64,000 nucleotides of DNA. Origin: Corynebacterium anserum (GTDB taxonomy: Bacteria > Actinomycetota > Actinomycetes > Mycobacteriales > Mycobacteriaceae). A program made the position numbers and the translations under genes. The notes beneath the pieces were generated by a model. It saw only the letters and a list, made by a program, of their open reading frames with translations, had not been told where the DNA came from and made no database searches. The stretch covers positions 2,144,657 to 2,208,656 of the forward strand of contig NZ_CP046883.1 in assembly GCF_014262665.1 (NCBI RefSeq). Reading direction: 5' to 3'. This document shows, piece after piece, positions 48,569 through 57,352 of the stretch (within the stretch, counting starts at the first letter, position 1; each line of letters opens with the position of its first letter).

Positions 48569-51500
48569 GTGACTACCCCTCACCATCAACCTGACGGTTC
48601 AGCTTTATCAGATGCCATCAACGCGCCAGACCCCACCTCGGGGCAGCGCGGGCGTTTCCGTGCGGCTCGGCCACCAGCCATCGCACCGGAGCGCAAGCAG
48701 CGGTGGGCCACACAAGCGAACTCCATCGCCGCAGGAACCGTAGGAGCGGGCTCGGGGGGTGGCATTGACCATTCAACCCTGTCTGAATCCCCTTCCGAAC
48801 GCCTTTACCTTGAACGTGCCCTTAAGGCGGCTGAGGCAGAAGCGGCGTCGAAAAATGGCCAATCTACTACCGGAACCAAGGGTGCGGCAAGCAACGATGG
48901 CAAGGCGAGTGACGAAGAGATGGTGCGCGCCGGTGGCTCCATGGCCATCGCCACGCTCATTTCCCGCATCACCGGATTCTTACGCACGGTCTTCATCGGC
49001 TCTGCACTCGGTGCTCCGGTAGCGTCCGCTTTCAACACGGCAAACACCCTACCGAATCTCATCACCGAGCTCGTCCTGGGAGCAGTCCTCACGGCTCTCG
49101 TGGTACCGGTGCTAGTGCGTGCGGAAAAAGAAGACCCGGATCAAGGAGCCGCCTTCATTAGGCGCCTTCTTACCGTTACCTTCTCGCTGACCATCGTGGT
49201 CACGCTCGTCTCCGTTCTCACCGCTCCTTTGCTGGTCAGAGCATCTCTGGATTCAGATGGACAGGTGAACGTGGGCATGTCCACAGCCTTCGCCTACCTG
49301 GTCCTACCGCAGATTGTGTTTTACGCGATGTTCGCCGTGTTCATGGCGGTGCTAAACACAAAAAGCGTATTCAAACCCGGCGCGTGGGCACCTGTGATTA
49401 ACAATGTGGTCACGCTGGCAGTGTTGAGCCTGTATCTATTTCTTCCACAGTCCGTGACATTGCACCCCAGCGATGACGTGACAATCACTAATCCTTCGGT
49501 GTTGCTTCTCGGACTGGGCACCACCGCAGGCGTGGTGGTGCAAGTACTGATCATGGTGCCGTATCTCAAGAAGGCGGGGATCGATCTACGGCCTCTGTGG
49601 GGTATCGACGCCCGCCTCAAGAGCTTTGGCGGCATGGCCATCGCCATTGTCGTCTACGTGGCTATTTCGCAACTCGGGTTCATACTGAATAACCGCATCG
49701 CGTCCCAGGCCTCCGATGCCGCCCCGACTATTTACATGCAGGCGTGGCAGTTCCTGCAGATGCCTTATGGCGTGATCGGTGTGACATTGCTGACCGCCGT
49801 CATGCCCCGTCTCTCGCGCAACGCGGCAGACGGTGATGACAAAGCTGTGGTACGTGACCTAACGGTGGCCTCCAAGCTGACAATGCTTGCGATGATTCCG
49901 ATCATCGTCTTCTTCACGGCTTTCGGCACTCTCATATCCGCAGGCTTGTTCAACTACGCGAATTACACCTTGGAGACAGCAAACATCCTCGGCTGGACCA
50001 TCAGCTTCTCCGCATTCACGCTGATTCCTTATGCGCTTGTTTTGCTGCACCTGCGCGTGTTTTACGCCCGTGAAGAGGTATGGACGCCAACATTCATCAT
50101 TGCGGGTATCACGACTACGAAATTGCTTCTCGCGTTTGCGGCTCCACATATTGCCTCTGAGCCTCGGCTGGTGGTGGTGTTATTGGGCGCGGCAAATGGA
50201 TTCGGTTTCCTCGCCGGTGCGATCATTGGCGACCGGCTGTTGCGCCGTTCTTTGGGCGATCTGCAGTTCCGCACAGTCATCAAGACGTCACTGTGGGCGC
50301 TTGGGGCGTCATTGGTAGGTGCGTTGGTGGCGTGGCGCGTGGACGTATTGCTCACGCAGCTTGTATTCACGTCGCAGACTAACCCGTGGTTCCTCATTCG
50401 CATGATGATTGCGGGCGTGATCTTCCTAGCTATTACGGGTGTGGTGCTGTCGCGTTCTTCATTGCCTGAAGTGCTCACCGTGGCCAACGCTCTGTCCCGC
50501 CTACCGGTGATCGGTGGCCTCTTTAGCCAACGCCAAGCCGACACCACCCCGGAAACCCCTCCAGCTACACCACAGCCTTCCGCCCATGCGGTGGCACTCG
50601 AAGCGGCCTCTGCCAATACAATCATGCCCGTACTGCCTCCACTATCGGCGGGGCGTGTGCGCGGCCCTCGACTGGTTCCGGGTGCCCCAGTGTGCAATGG
50701 CCAGTACCGATTGCTTGCAGATCATGGCGGCTCGTCCGCCGCCCGCTTGTGGCAGGCTCGTGAAATGGCCACTGGTGACGTCGTCGCACTGACCATCATG
50801 GATCCAGCGGTCATGGGCGGGCATCGAGGGCGTGATGAGAAAGGCGCACTGCACATGCGTGGTGGTGCAGCGAAAGCCCAGGCAAAGCAACAGATTCTGG
50901 ATCGCGCCCGCGCCCTACAGGGCGTGAACACGCCGGGTATGGCACGCATACGTTCGGTCATCGACGGTGGAACCCTCGTGGTTGTCATCGCCGACTGGGT
51001 CAACGGCAGCGCACTCGATGCGGTTGCCGAGTCTGGTCCAGACCCTCTTGCCGCTGGCTATGCCGTGGCGGATCTAGCCGAAGCGGTAGCGGACGCGCAT
51101 GATGCTGGCACCCCTCTGGGCTTGGATCACCGCGATCGCATTCGTATCTCCACCGAGGGCAACGCGGTGATGGCATTCCCCGGCGCTTTACCGGAGAACA
51201 ATGAACGCCAGGATGCTCACGGTGTAGCTGCGGCGCTGGGGCTACTGCTGGAGAATGTTCCCTATGAGGAGGTTCCTACCGAACTGGGGGAGGAGTATAT
51301 GCAGCTGCGTGAGTTAAGCCGCCAGCGTGATAGCGAACTCGACCTCCGTAACGTTGCCCATACGCTGCGGACACTGACCACTGGGGAACTGTCCATCGAT
51401 GAGGATTCCACCCCCGACCCAGCCAGCCAGACCGGCTTTGGTGCAGAGCGTGTTAAGGCCAAGGGTTTGGTTACTGCTGGCGTCATTGGGCTCGTGTCCG

Positions 51501-52213
51501 TGGCTCTGATCGCTGCTGTTGCTGTCATTGCGGTCACCGTGTTTGGGGGCAACCGGGAAGATTCGCCACTAACCACCGATTCCCTCCGGGACGGGGCTAG
51601 CGCCATCAGTCAGCGCACTCCGGTTTCTGTACCAGTGAAAAAGGCGGAGGAATGGATACCTTCTGATGGGCGGGGAACCCTGGATTCTCCGGAAACAGCC
51701 GGCCGGATTATCGATGGTGATCTATCGAGCGTGTGGGAGTCCGATTCCTATCTCCAGCAACTGGGTCCTGGCCCTGGTTCCACGAAAGCGGGAATCGGCC
51801 TCATGCTGACTCTGCCGGAAAATACAAAAATTTCTCGGATAAAGCTGCATGGTCTCCGTGCGGGTACGACAATTGAGTTGCGCTCTGCTAACGGCACCCC
51901 ACGTACTCTGTCGGACACGAAGCGCCTGGGTACAATCACCGCCAATGGCAACGATCTGACCGTCGCGCTGAGTGGTGACAGCTCGCACACAGATGATAGT
52001 GGGCAATCGCAGAGCGAGGGGGCGGTCACCCCTTCCAATTCCGATAGCGACGCCAACAATGGCTCCAATCGCCTCATCCTCTGGATCACAGCACTGCCTC
52101 AGCCCGCTGGAGCCGCAACCATCAGCGAGGTGGAAGTGTTTGGTACGTGGAAGGGACAACCGGCAGCAGAGAAATCCACGAACACCACCCAGGAGACAAT
52201 ACCGGGCAACTGA
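48569..52213 (+). CDS. murJ: MurJ lipid II flippase fused to a pseudokinase and an extracellular domain
   Basis: This is a multidomain protein (1214 aa from GTG 48569). A polar N-terminus (about 1-115) leads to a 14-helix MurJ core (about 120-650: RISRITGFLRTVFIGSALGA-type start, NRIASQASDAAPTIYMQAWQFLQMPYGVIGVTLLTAVMPRLSR). A protein-kinase-like domain follows (about 690-960) with its key residues lost. A single helix lies near 995-1015, and an outer domain resembles discoidin-type sugar-binding folds. This matches mycobacterial MviN (Rv3910), whose phosphorylated pseudokinase domain recruits FhaA. GGGAG just before 48569 supports that start; the frame opens at 48500. Confidence 0.93.
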   Translation: MTTPHHQPDGSALSDAINAPDPTSGQRGRFRAARPPAIAPERKQRWATQANSIAAGTVGAGSGGGIDHSTLSESPSERLYLERALKAAEAEAASKNGQSTTGTKGAASNDGKASDEEMVRAGGSMAIATLISRITGFLRTVFIGSALGAPVASAFNTANTLPNLITELVLGAVLTALVVPVLVRAEKEDPDQGAAFIRRLLTVTFSLTIVVTLVSVLTAPLLVRASLDSDGQVNVGMSTAFAYLVLPQIVFYAMFAVFMAVLNTKSVFKPGAWAPVINNVVTLAVLSLYLFLPQSVTLHPSDDVTITNPSVLLLGLGTTAGVVVQVLIMVPYLKKAGIDLRPLWGIDARLKSFGGMAIAIVVYVAISQLGFILNNRIASQASDAAPTIYMQAWQFLQMPYGVIGVTLLTAVMPRLSRNAADGDDKAVVRDLTVASKLTMLAMIPIIVFFTAFGTLISAGLFNYANYTLETANILGWTISFSAFTLIPYALVLLHLRVFYAREEVWTPTFIIAGITTTKLLLAFAAPHIASEPRLVVVLLGAANGFGFLAGAIIGDRLLRRSLGDLQFRTVIKTSLWALGASLVGALVAWRVDVLLTQLVFTSQTNPWFLIRMMIAGVIFLAITGVVLSRSSLPEVLTVANALSRLPVIGGLFSQRQADTTPETPPATPQPSAHAVALEAASANTIMPVLPPLSAGRVRGPRLVPGAPVCNGQYRLLADHGGSSAARLWQAREMATGDVVALTIMDPAVMGGHRGRDEKGALHMRGGAAKAQAKQQILDRARALQGVNTPGMARIRSVIDGGTLVVVIADWVNGSALDAVAESGPDPLAAGYAVADLAEAVADAHDAGTPLGLDHRDRIRISTEGNAVMAFPGALPENNERQDAHGVAAALGLLLENVPYEEVPTELGEEYMQLRELSRQRDSELDLRNVAHTLRTLTTGELSIDEDSTPDPASQTGFGAERVKAKGLVTAGVIGLVSVALIAAVAVIAVTVFGGNREDSPLTTDSLRDGASAISQRTPVSVPVKKAEEWIPSDGRGTLDSPETAGRIIDGDLSSVWESDSYLQQLGPGPGSTKAGIGLMLTLPENTKISRIKLHGLRAGTTIELRSANGTPRTLSDTKRLGTITANGNDLTVALSGDSSHTDDSGQSQSEGAVTPSNSDSDANNGSNRLILWITALPQPAGAATISEVEVFGTWKGQPAAEKSTNTTQETIPGN

Positions 52214-52250
52214 CCAGCATCTTTCCACGTAGCTAAGGCGTGGCGTCGGA

Positions 52251-52277
52251 TTATCCACAGCCCAGCAGTTATCCACA
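52251..52277. promoter_or_regulatory. Two perfect DnaA boxes upstream of sigM
   Basis: TTATCCACA occurs at 52251-52259 and again at 52269-52277, in the same orientation and 18 bases apart, within the 255-base gap between murJ and sigM. Two exact copies so close together are unlikely by chance. They could link sigM expression to DnaA. Confidence 0.75.
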
Positions 52278-52468
52278 AAAGCGGCGGCGAAGAATACAAA
52301 ACCATGTGTTCTGCGCCGCCGTTTCGCTATGCTCAATGGCACGTGCTCACGCTCAGCACAACCCGGGGGATTCCGCATAGTCCGAGGGGGATTCACGAGG
52401 GATTCTTAGGTCCGGGGATACGCAATCAGAGAGCGACCAAACGGGGAGCAAGTCCAGGGGGAAATGTC

Positions 52469-53059
52469 ATGACGCTCATCACGCATCCACACGTAGACAC
52501 AAACTTAGCTGAGTTTTCAGATGCCACGCTGCTCAAACTCCACGCACATGGTCATCACAGGGCATTTAGGGTGTTATTAGAACGCCATAGACGCCTCATG
52601 TGGTCGGCCGTACGTCAAGCCGGTATTACCTGCGAAGAGGAGGGGAGTGATGTATTACAAGATGCCCTGCTCAAAGTACACCGCTACGCCACTCGGTGGG
52701 AGGGCGACGCAAAAGTGGGGACGTGGATTTTTACGGTAGTACGCAACACGGCATTAACTCACGTCCGCGCACGCAACCGCAGAATCAATCCCGAGGCAGT
52801 GGATTTTGAGGAGAGAATGCGAACATTCGCCACGGACTGCCGGCATGAAGAATCCACCATCGACCGCGTCGACCTGCATGCATACTTAGGAAAGCTAACA
52901 GCAGAACTCAGGGAAGTCATGATACTCACTGCATTACACGGTCTGAGCGAAGCCGAAGTGGGAGAGAAGCTAGGGATCCCACGGGGAACAGTGAAATCAC
53001 GAAAAGCTCGAGCTCGGCGAATGCTACGCGAGATGTTGACGGTCACGGTAGACGGTTAA
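52469..53059 (+). CDS. sigM: ECF sigma factor SigM
   Basis: This is an extracytoplasmic-function sigma factor (196 aa). Region 2 includes AFRVLLERHRRLMWSAVRQAG, DVLQDALLKVHRYATRW and TWIFTVVRNTALTHVRARNRR. Region 4 includes LTAELREVMILTALHGLSEAEVGEKLGIPRGTVKSRKARARRMLRE. The frame opens at 52304, but ATG 52469 with GGGG-rich upstream bases (CAGGGGGAA) starts at the right place. In corynebacteria SigM drives thioredoxin and disulfide-stress genes, and trxB-trxA follow directly. No anti-sigma gene was recognised next to it. Confidence 0.94.
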   Translation: MTLITHPHVDTNLAEFSDATLLKLHAHGHHRAFRVLLERHRRLMWSAVRQAGITCEEEGSDVLQDALLKVHRYATRWEGDAKVGTWIFTVVRNTALTHVRARNRRINPEAVDFEERMRTFATDCRHEESTIDRVDLHAYLGKLTAELREVMILTALHGLSEAEVGEKLGIPRGTVKSRKARARRMLREMLTVTVDG

Positions 53060-53110
53060 GATGGACAAAGTTTCAACTCCAATCGCTTTTGATGAAGGAC
53101 TGTGATTTCC

Positions 53111-54145
53111 ATGACTGAGCCATTCCTGCAGGCCACGTCCATGCTTTCCGATTCCGGCAACACGGACACCAGCAAAGAATCCACTTCTGCGCAGGCTGGA
53201 CAATCCGCTGCAGACGGCTCAGATGCGCGCATCCATGACGTCATCATTATTGGCTCGGGACCAGCTGGCTACACCGCAGCCATTTATGCCGCACGTGCAA
53301 ACCTCACACCTCTCGTGTTCGAAGGCATCGAATACGGTGGACTGCTGATGCAAACTACAGAGGTGGAGAATTTCCCGGGCTTCCACAACGGAATCATGGG
53401 TCCGCAACTCATGGAAGAAATGCGGGCTCAAGCCGAACGCTTTGGAGCTGATTTACGCGGTGAAGACGTAGAACGCGTGGAACTCGATGGAGAAGTGAAA
53501 AAAGTGTGGGTCTACGGGGAGGAATATCGGGCTCGCACCATCATCCTTGCCACCGGAGCTGCTCCTCGATATCTCAATGTCCCCGGAGAACAGGAGCTTC
53601 TTGGACGGGGTGTCTCTGCATGCGCAACATGCGACGGCTTCTTTTTCACAGACAAGAAAATCGCGGTAATTGGAGGCGGGGATTCCGCAATGGAAGAAGC
53701 TGACTTCCTCACGAAGTTCGGCTCAAGCGTCACCCTCATCCATCGACGCGACGAATTCCGTGCCTCCAAGATTATGGCGGACCGAGCTCGTGCCAATGAC
53801 AAGATTGAGATGATCATGAACGCCAAGGTCATCGAGGTCATTGGTGACAATGCCGTCACAGCCCTCAAGCTGGAGGACACCGTCACTGGTGAGACTCGCG
53901 AGATTGAGATGGATGCGATGTTTGTGGCTATTGGCCACGATCCCCGAACCTCTGTTTTTGCAGGTCAGGTCGAGCTGCAAGACAATGGCTACGTCAAAGT
54001 CGACGAACCATCGACCCGCACCTCCGTGCCGGGTGTATTTGCTGCGGGTGATCTGGTGGACTCTCACTATCAGCAAGCCATTACTGCTGCGGGCTCGGGC
54101 TGCCGCGCTGCATTAGACGCAGAACACTACCTGGCATCCTTATAA
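53111..54145 (+). CDS. trxB: Thioredoxin reductase
   Basis: This FAD/NADPH enzyme (344 aa) reduces thioredoxin. FAD motif [16 protein letters not shown] is near 48, the redox centre CATC is at 171-174 ([11 protein letters not shown]), the NADPH motif [10 protein letters not shown] is near 190, and the final FAD motif is [10 protein letters not shown]. The first 40 residues are a Ser/Thr-rich extension before the usual start. ATG 53111 is preceded by GAAGGA; GTG 53102 is less likely. It lies 51 bases after sigM. Confidence 0.97.
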   Translation: MTEPFLQATSMLSDSGNTDTSKESTSAQAGQSAADGSDARIHDVIIIGSGPAGYTAAIYAARANLTPLVFEGIEYGGLLMQTTEVENFPGFHNGIMGPQLMEEMRAQAERFGADLRGEDVERVELDGEVKKVWVYGEEYRARTIILATGAAPRYLNVPGEQELLGRGVSACATCDGFFFTDKKIAVIGGGDSAMEEADFLTKFGSSVTLIHRRDEFRASKIMADRARANDKIEMIMNAKVIEVIGDNAVTALKLEDTVTGETREIEMDAMFVAIGHDPRTSVFAGQVELQDNGYVKVDEPSTRTSVPGVFAAGDLVDSHYQQAITAAGSGCRAALDAEHYLASL

Positions 54146-54506
54146 GATCCGTGATCCTATAAACTCCTCGCTTCCTGGAACTGTTCTTAGACTCATTCTA
54201 CCGTCTTCGGTTCATAGACCGGTTCACGAGTTGACAGAGGTTGATGCACCAAACGCATGTTGACACTGGTTGATGCGCCAGACGGCAGTGGTTAAAACGG
54301 GCTCCGAAGGGTTACGAGGAGTTAACACATTTTAAGACCGGTCAAAGCAACCTAAGACGGATCCCACAGAACGTACCGGCATTGCATTTCTCATGCTTGA
54401 CGAACAGCGATGACGTGCAGTGGGATGTGGCTCCCGGACATTAGTGCCAGACGCGCGTAGGATATTGGCGAATACTGACTCTCACCCGAGCTGAGGAGAC
54501 CATGCC
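54146..54506. promoter_or_regulatory. Spacer between trxB and trxA with an imperfect 29-base direct repeat
   Basis: This is a 361-base gap. TTGACAGAGGTTGATGCACC (from 54231) and TTGACACTGGTTGATGCGCC (from 54260) start two adjacent imperfect copies with a 29-base period. Each begins with TTGACA, a -35-like hexamer. The trxA promoter may lie here, so trxA need not depend only on the trxB transcript. No gene was found. Confidence 0.5.
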
Positions 54507-54842
54507 ATGGCGGATATCCAAAAAGTGACACAGAACACTTTCAAGGACATTGTGGTCAATTCTGACAAGCCTGTACTGGTCGATTTCTGGGCCGAGTGGT
54601 GCCGACCATGTCATGCGATGAATCCCATTCTCGAAGAACTTTCTGAAGAATTCGACGGCAAGGCTGTCATCGCTAAGGTCAATATTGACGAGGAACGTGC
54701 ACTGGGTGCAATGTTTCAGATAATGTCTATTCCAGCTCTGCTGATCTACAAGGAGGGCAAAAAAGTAGCGGAATTCGTTGGAGTACAGTCCAAAGAGTTC
54801 CTCGAAGAGGAAATCAACAGCCACCTGTCATCCGCCAAATAA
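54507..54842 (+). CDS. trxA: Thioredoxin with unusual CRPC active site
   Basis: This cytosolic thioredoxin (111 aa) is partnered with TrxB. The active site reads FWAEWCRPCHAM (Cys32 and Cys35), with Arg in place of the standard Gly between the cysteines. The cis-proline motif SIPALLIY and the rest of the fold are normal. The position between trxB and cwlM equals mycobacterial trxC (Rv3914). AGGAG lies just before the ATG (GAGGAGACC). Confidence 0.95.
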   Translation: MADIQKVTQNTFKDIVVNSDKPVLVDFWAEWCRPCHAMNPILEELSEEFDGKAVIAKVNIDEERALGAMFQIMSIPALLIYKEGKKVAEFVGVQSKEFLEEEINSHLSSAK

Positions 54843-54970
54843 GCCAAATAGACGTTGAGACAATAATTACCAAGAACGAAACCCATCATTAATCACTAGT
54901 GAGTACTGTTGGCTGCCAATACCGCTACCAGTAGTTACTTCTCATAAACGGAAACGGAGTTTGTTGCGTC

Positions 54971-56155
54971 GTGGATAGGTTGTTGCTTCGAGTAGGCGAC
55001 CGCAGCCCGCGTGTCGCTGAAGTTCGTGGCACCCTCGCCCGCCTAGGTCTCCTGGGAGAGTTTTCCGGTGACACCACAGGAGCAGAAACCCAGAAGTGGA
55101 CGGCAGAAGACGAGTACTTCGATGCAGAACTTGCCCACGCGCTTCGGGGTTTTCAGCAGCAACGTGGAATCATCGCGGACGGAACAATCACCTCAGGTAC
55201 CCTGCGGGCTCTTCGTGAGGCCTCCTATACTTTAGGCGCTCGGATTCTCTCACTGCAGAGCGTGCAACTCGTCGGCGACGATGTTGCGCAATTGCAGACG
55301 CAGCTGCATGACCTGGGTTTTTACACCAGTCGCATCGACGGACATTTCGGACCAAATACTCATAAAGCGGTAGTGAGCTACCAAACTGACTACGCGTTGC
55401 AGGCCGATGGCGTGGTAGGCCCCGCTACGTTACGGGCACTGTCCTATCTCGGCCGACGCATCACCGGAGGTTCTCCGCAGTCCATTCGCGAAAAGGAGCA
55501 GATCCGCGCCGCTGGTCCCAAGCTCTCCGGTAAACGCGTAGTGATTGATCCAGGTCTCGGTGGGTCCGAAAAGGGCTATACCGTCCAAGGAAAATTCGGT
55601 GCCATCACCGAGGAAGAGATCCTCTGGGATCTCGCGGGCAGGATCGAAGGCCGTATGGTAGCCGCAAGCATGGAAACTATCCTTTCCCGCCCCCGCAGCG
55701 CCAACCCTTCCCAGCAGGATCGTGCTGAAATTGCCAATGCCTTTGGGGCAGATCTAATGATCTCCCTCCGCGCAGATATCTATCCCAATGCAAAGGCTAA
55801 CGGTTCGGCAACCTTTTACTACGGTACCCACCACAGCTTCTCATCGATGGTGGGCGAGAAGCTTTCGGACTACATTCAACGGGAGATAACCTCCCGTACC
55901 CCTCTGCAGAATTGTCGTAATCACCGTCAGACCTGGGATGTGCTGCGCTTGACACAAATGCCCACAGTCCAGGTGGTACCGGGCTATCTGACTAATCCAG
56001 GCGACGCCGCAATTCTCACTGACCCATCGTGGCGCGACATCATCGCCGAAGCCATCGTTGTCGCCGTGAAACGGCTCTACCTTCTGGATAAAGACTCCCA
56101 CCACACCGGTAAGTTCTCTTTTGAAGAAGTACTGGCTCTCGAGGATAATCGCTAA
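54971..56155 (+). CDS. cwlM: CwlM-like amidase-fold protein, catalytically inactive (MurA activator)
   Basis: This 394-residue protein has two peptidoglycan-binding repeats (about 10-85 with FQQQRGIIADGTI; about 100-165 with LGFYTSRIDGHFGPNTHKAV) and an Amidase_3 domain (about 185-375). The zinc-binding His of IDPGHGG is Leu here (L196, IDPGLGG), and the second His of the S-x-H-A motif is Arg (R267, SLRAD). It therefore cannot bind zinc as true amidases do. Mycobacterial CwlM shows the same losses and is a cytosolic regulator that, when phosphorylated, activates MurA; the same role is likely here. No signal peptide is visible. The start is GTG. Confidence 0.92.
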   Translation: MDRLLLRVGDRSPRVAEVRGTLARLGLLGEFSGDTTGAETQKWTAEDEYFDAELAHALRGFQQQRGIIADGTITSGTLRALREASYTLGARILSLQSVQLVGDDVAQLQTQLHDLGFYTSRIDGHFGPNTHKAVVSYQTDYALQADGVVGPATLRALSYLGRRITGGSPQSIREKEQIRAAGPKLSGKRVVIDPGLGGSEKGYTVQGKFGAITEEEILWDLAGRIEGRMVAASMETILSRPRSANPSQQDRAEIANAFGADLMISLRADIYPNAKANGSATFYYGTHHSFSSMVGEKLSDYIQREITSRTPLQNCRNHRQTWDVLRLTQMPTVQVVPGYLTNPGDAAILTDPSWRDIIAEAIVVAVKRLYLLDKDSHHTGKFSFEEVLALEDNR

Positions 56156-56173
56156 ATCGAGCTCCCCTGTGGA

Positions 56174-57115
56174 TTAGTCCTCACTCTCTATCACATTAGT
56201 CTCCAGAGCATTAGTCTCCAGGTCATTATCGTCGAACTGACGTTCGGTTATACCATGGAGCTCTCGGTGTTGCTCAAGAAGTCTCTTTAGCTTGCTCATA
56301 GCGCCAATTGTTTGAGGTGTTTTCTTCGTGCCACCCAACACAGTTCTCAATGGTGCATTTTCATTGAGTGCTGAATGCTTATCGGCAGCGTAGTGTGCGA
56401 AAAGCGATCCCGTAGATTTCAGTTCATAGCGATAACGCGGGTATAACGGATGCTCGCACACCACCTGGAAGCCCTCAGATTCAAGTATGTCTTCGCTCAG
56501 CAGAGGAGCGGTACTGAGGATATCCATCTTAAGGTCACCGGTATAGCTCTGTTCACGCTCTTTCCAACCCCCATAGGCTTCCGGCTGGTAGAGATACTCC
56601 CCAGCCCCATTCGCGCCATCACCTGGTGACTGTCTCTCGATATCGACGTCGTTTCGTTCTCCTTCCTCAACGCGTGCAAAGGCCTCTATCGCCTTCACTC
56701 CACGCCTTCTTGCTTCCGTTAAGACGGTATCTATCAACTGATGTTCCAAGTAAAGACCCATATAGGGAGTGGCAACAAAGACATTTGATATCAGGATGGC
56801 GTCTGGCGACACCGGATGCGTGGGCAAAGCCATTGCTCCTGGAAAATAGCTTCCAGGGGCAAAAAAGACAGTCGCCGCGGGTAAAAGGCGGCCACCTTCA
56901 TCTCCCGTACCTACGTAAGCTGTGTAGCCACATATTCCCCATTGCATCAGTACTCGTTGGATCCAGATTTGCTTGTCAAAGTAGGGATCTTCGCTGATAA
57001 TAGGGGTATTCGTGGCATCACAGGGGAGCTCCCAGAAGACCGAACTCATTGCAGTCTGCTCTAATTCACCAGCTGTGTGGTGATTGATTGCTCGGATGCT
57101 GATATCTATGTTCAC
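56174..57115 (-). CDS. GNAT-family N-acetyltransferase-like protein
   Basis: This 313-residue protein is the position-equivalent of mycobacterial Rv3916c, next to parB and cwlM. The GNAT-like core covers about 40-150 (GYTAYVGTGDEGGRLLPAATVFFAP; DAILISNVFVATPYMGLYLEHQLIDTVLTEARRRGVKAIEAFAR). The Y-x-G-x3-E-H-x-L part stands in for the usual acetyl-CoA loop. The C-terminus is charged and ends in acidic ETN repeats. The acceptor is unknown. Confidence 0.8.
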   Translation of the reverse strand: MNIDISIRAINHHTAGELEQTAMSSVFWELPCDATNTPIISEDPYFDKQIWIQRVLMQWGICGYTAYVGTGDEGGRLLPAATVFFAPGSYFPGAMALPTHPVSPDAILISNVFVATPYMGLYLEHQLIDTVLTEARRRGVKAIEAFARVEEGERNDVDIERQSPGDGANGAGEYLYQPEAYGGWKEREQSYTGDLKMDILSTAPLLSEDILESEGFQVVCEHPLYPRYRYELKSTGSLFAHYAADKHSALNENAPLRTVLGGTKKTPQTIGAMSKLKRLLEQHRELHGITERQFDDNDLETNALETNVIESED

Positions 57116-57280
57116 TCACCTCCCAAATCTTTCCACGCCCCCCTTTGAGCGAACGTGGCATCCTCTCAACTGTCTAGTACGTTGTTTTTATTTTGCTTGT
57201 AGCGCCCATTCTATTCCCGACACACTTCCCCATGCAGGCTTTTTAGCAAATTTGCTGCCATCTATCTCTCCATATACCAG

Positions 57281-57308
57281 TGGCGATGTTTCACGTGAAA
57301 CATCGCCA
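57281..57308. promoter_or_regulatory. parS centromere site 1 (28-base perfect palindrome)
   Basis: The 16-base parS core TGTTTCACGTGAAACA is at 57287-57302. The symmetry continues for 6 more bases on each side (TGGCGA/TCGCCA). It is the ParB nucleation site for chromosome segregation, in the gap between the GNAT gene and parB's 3' end. Confidence 0.95.
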
Positions 57309-57352
57309 TTGTCACAAATACTCCCCAACTTCGGAAGCCCAAACGCACAGCC

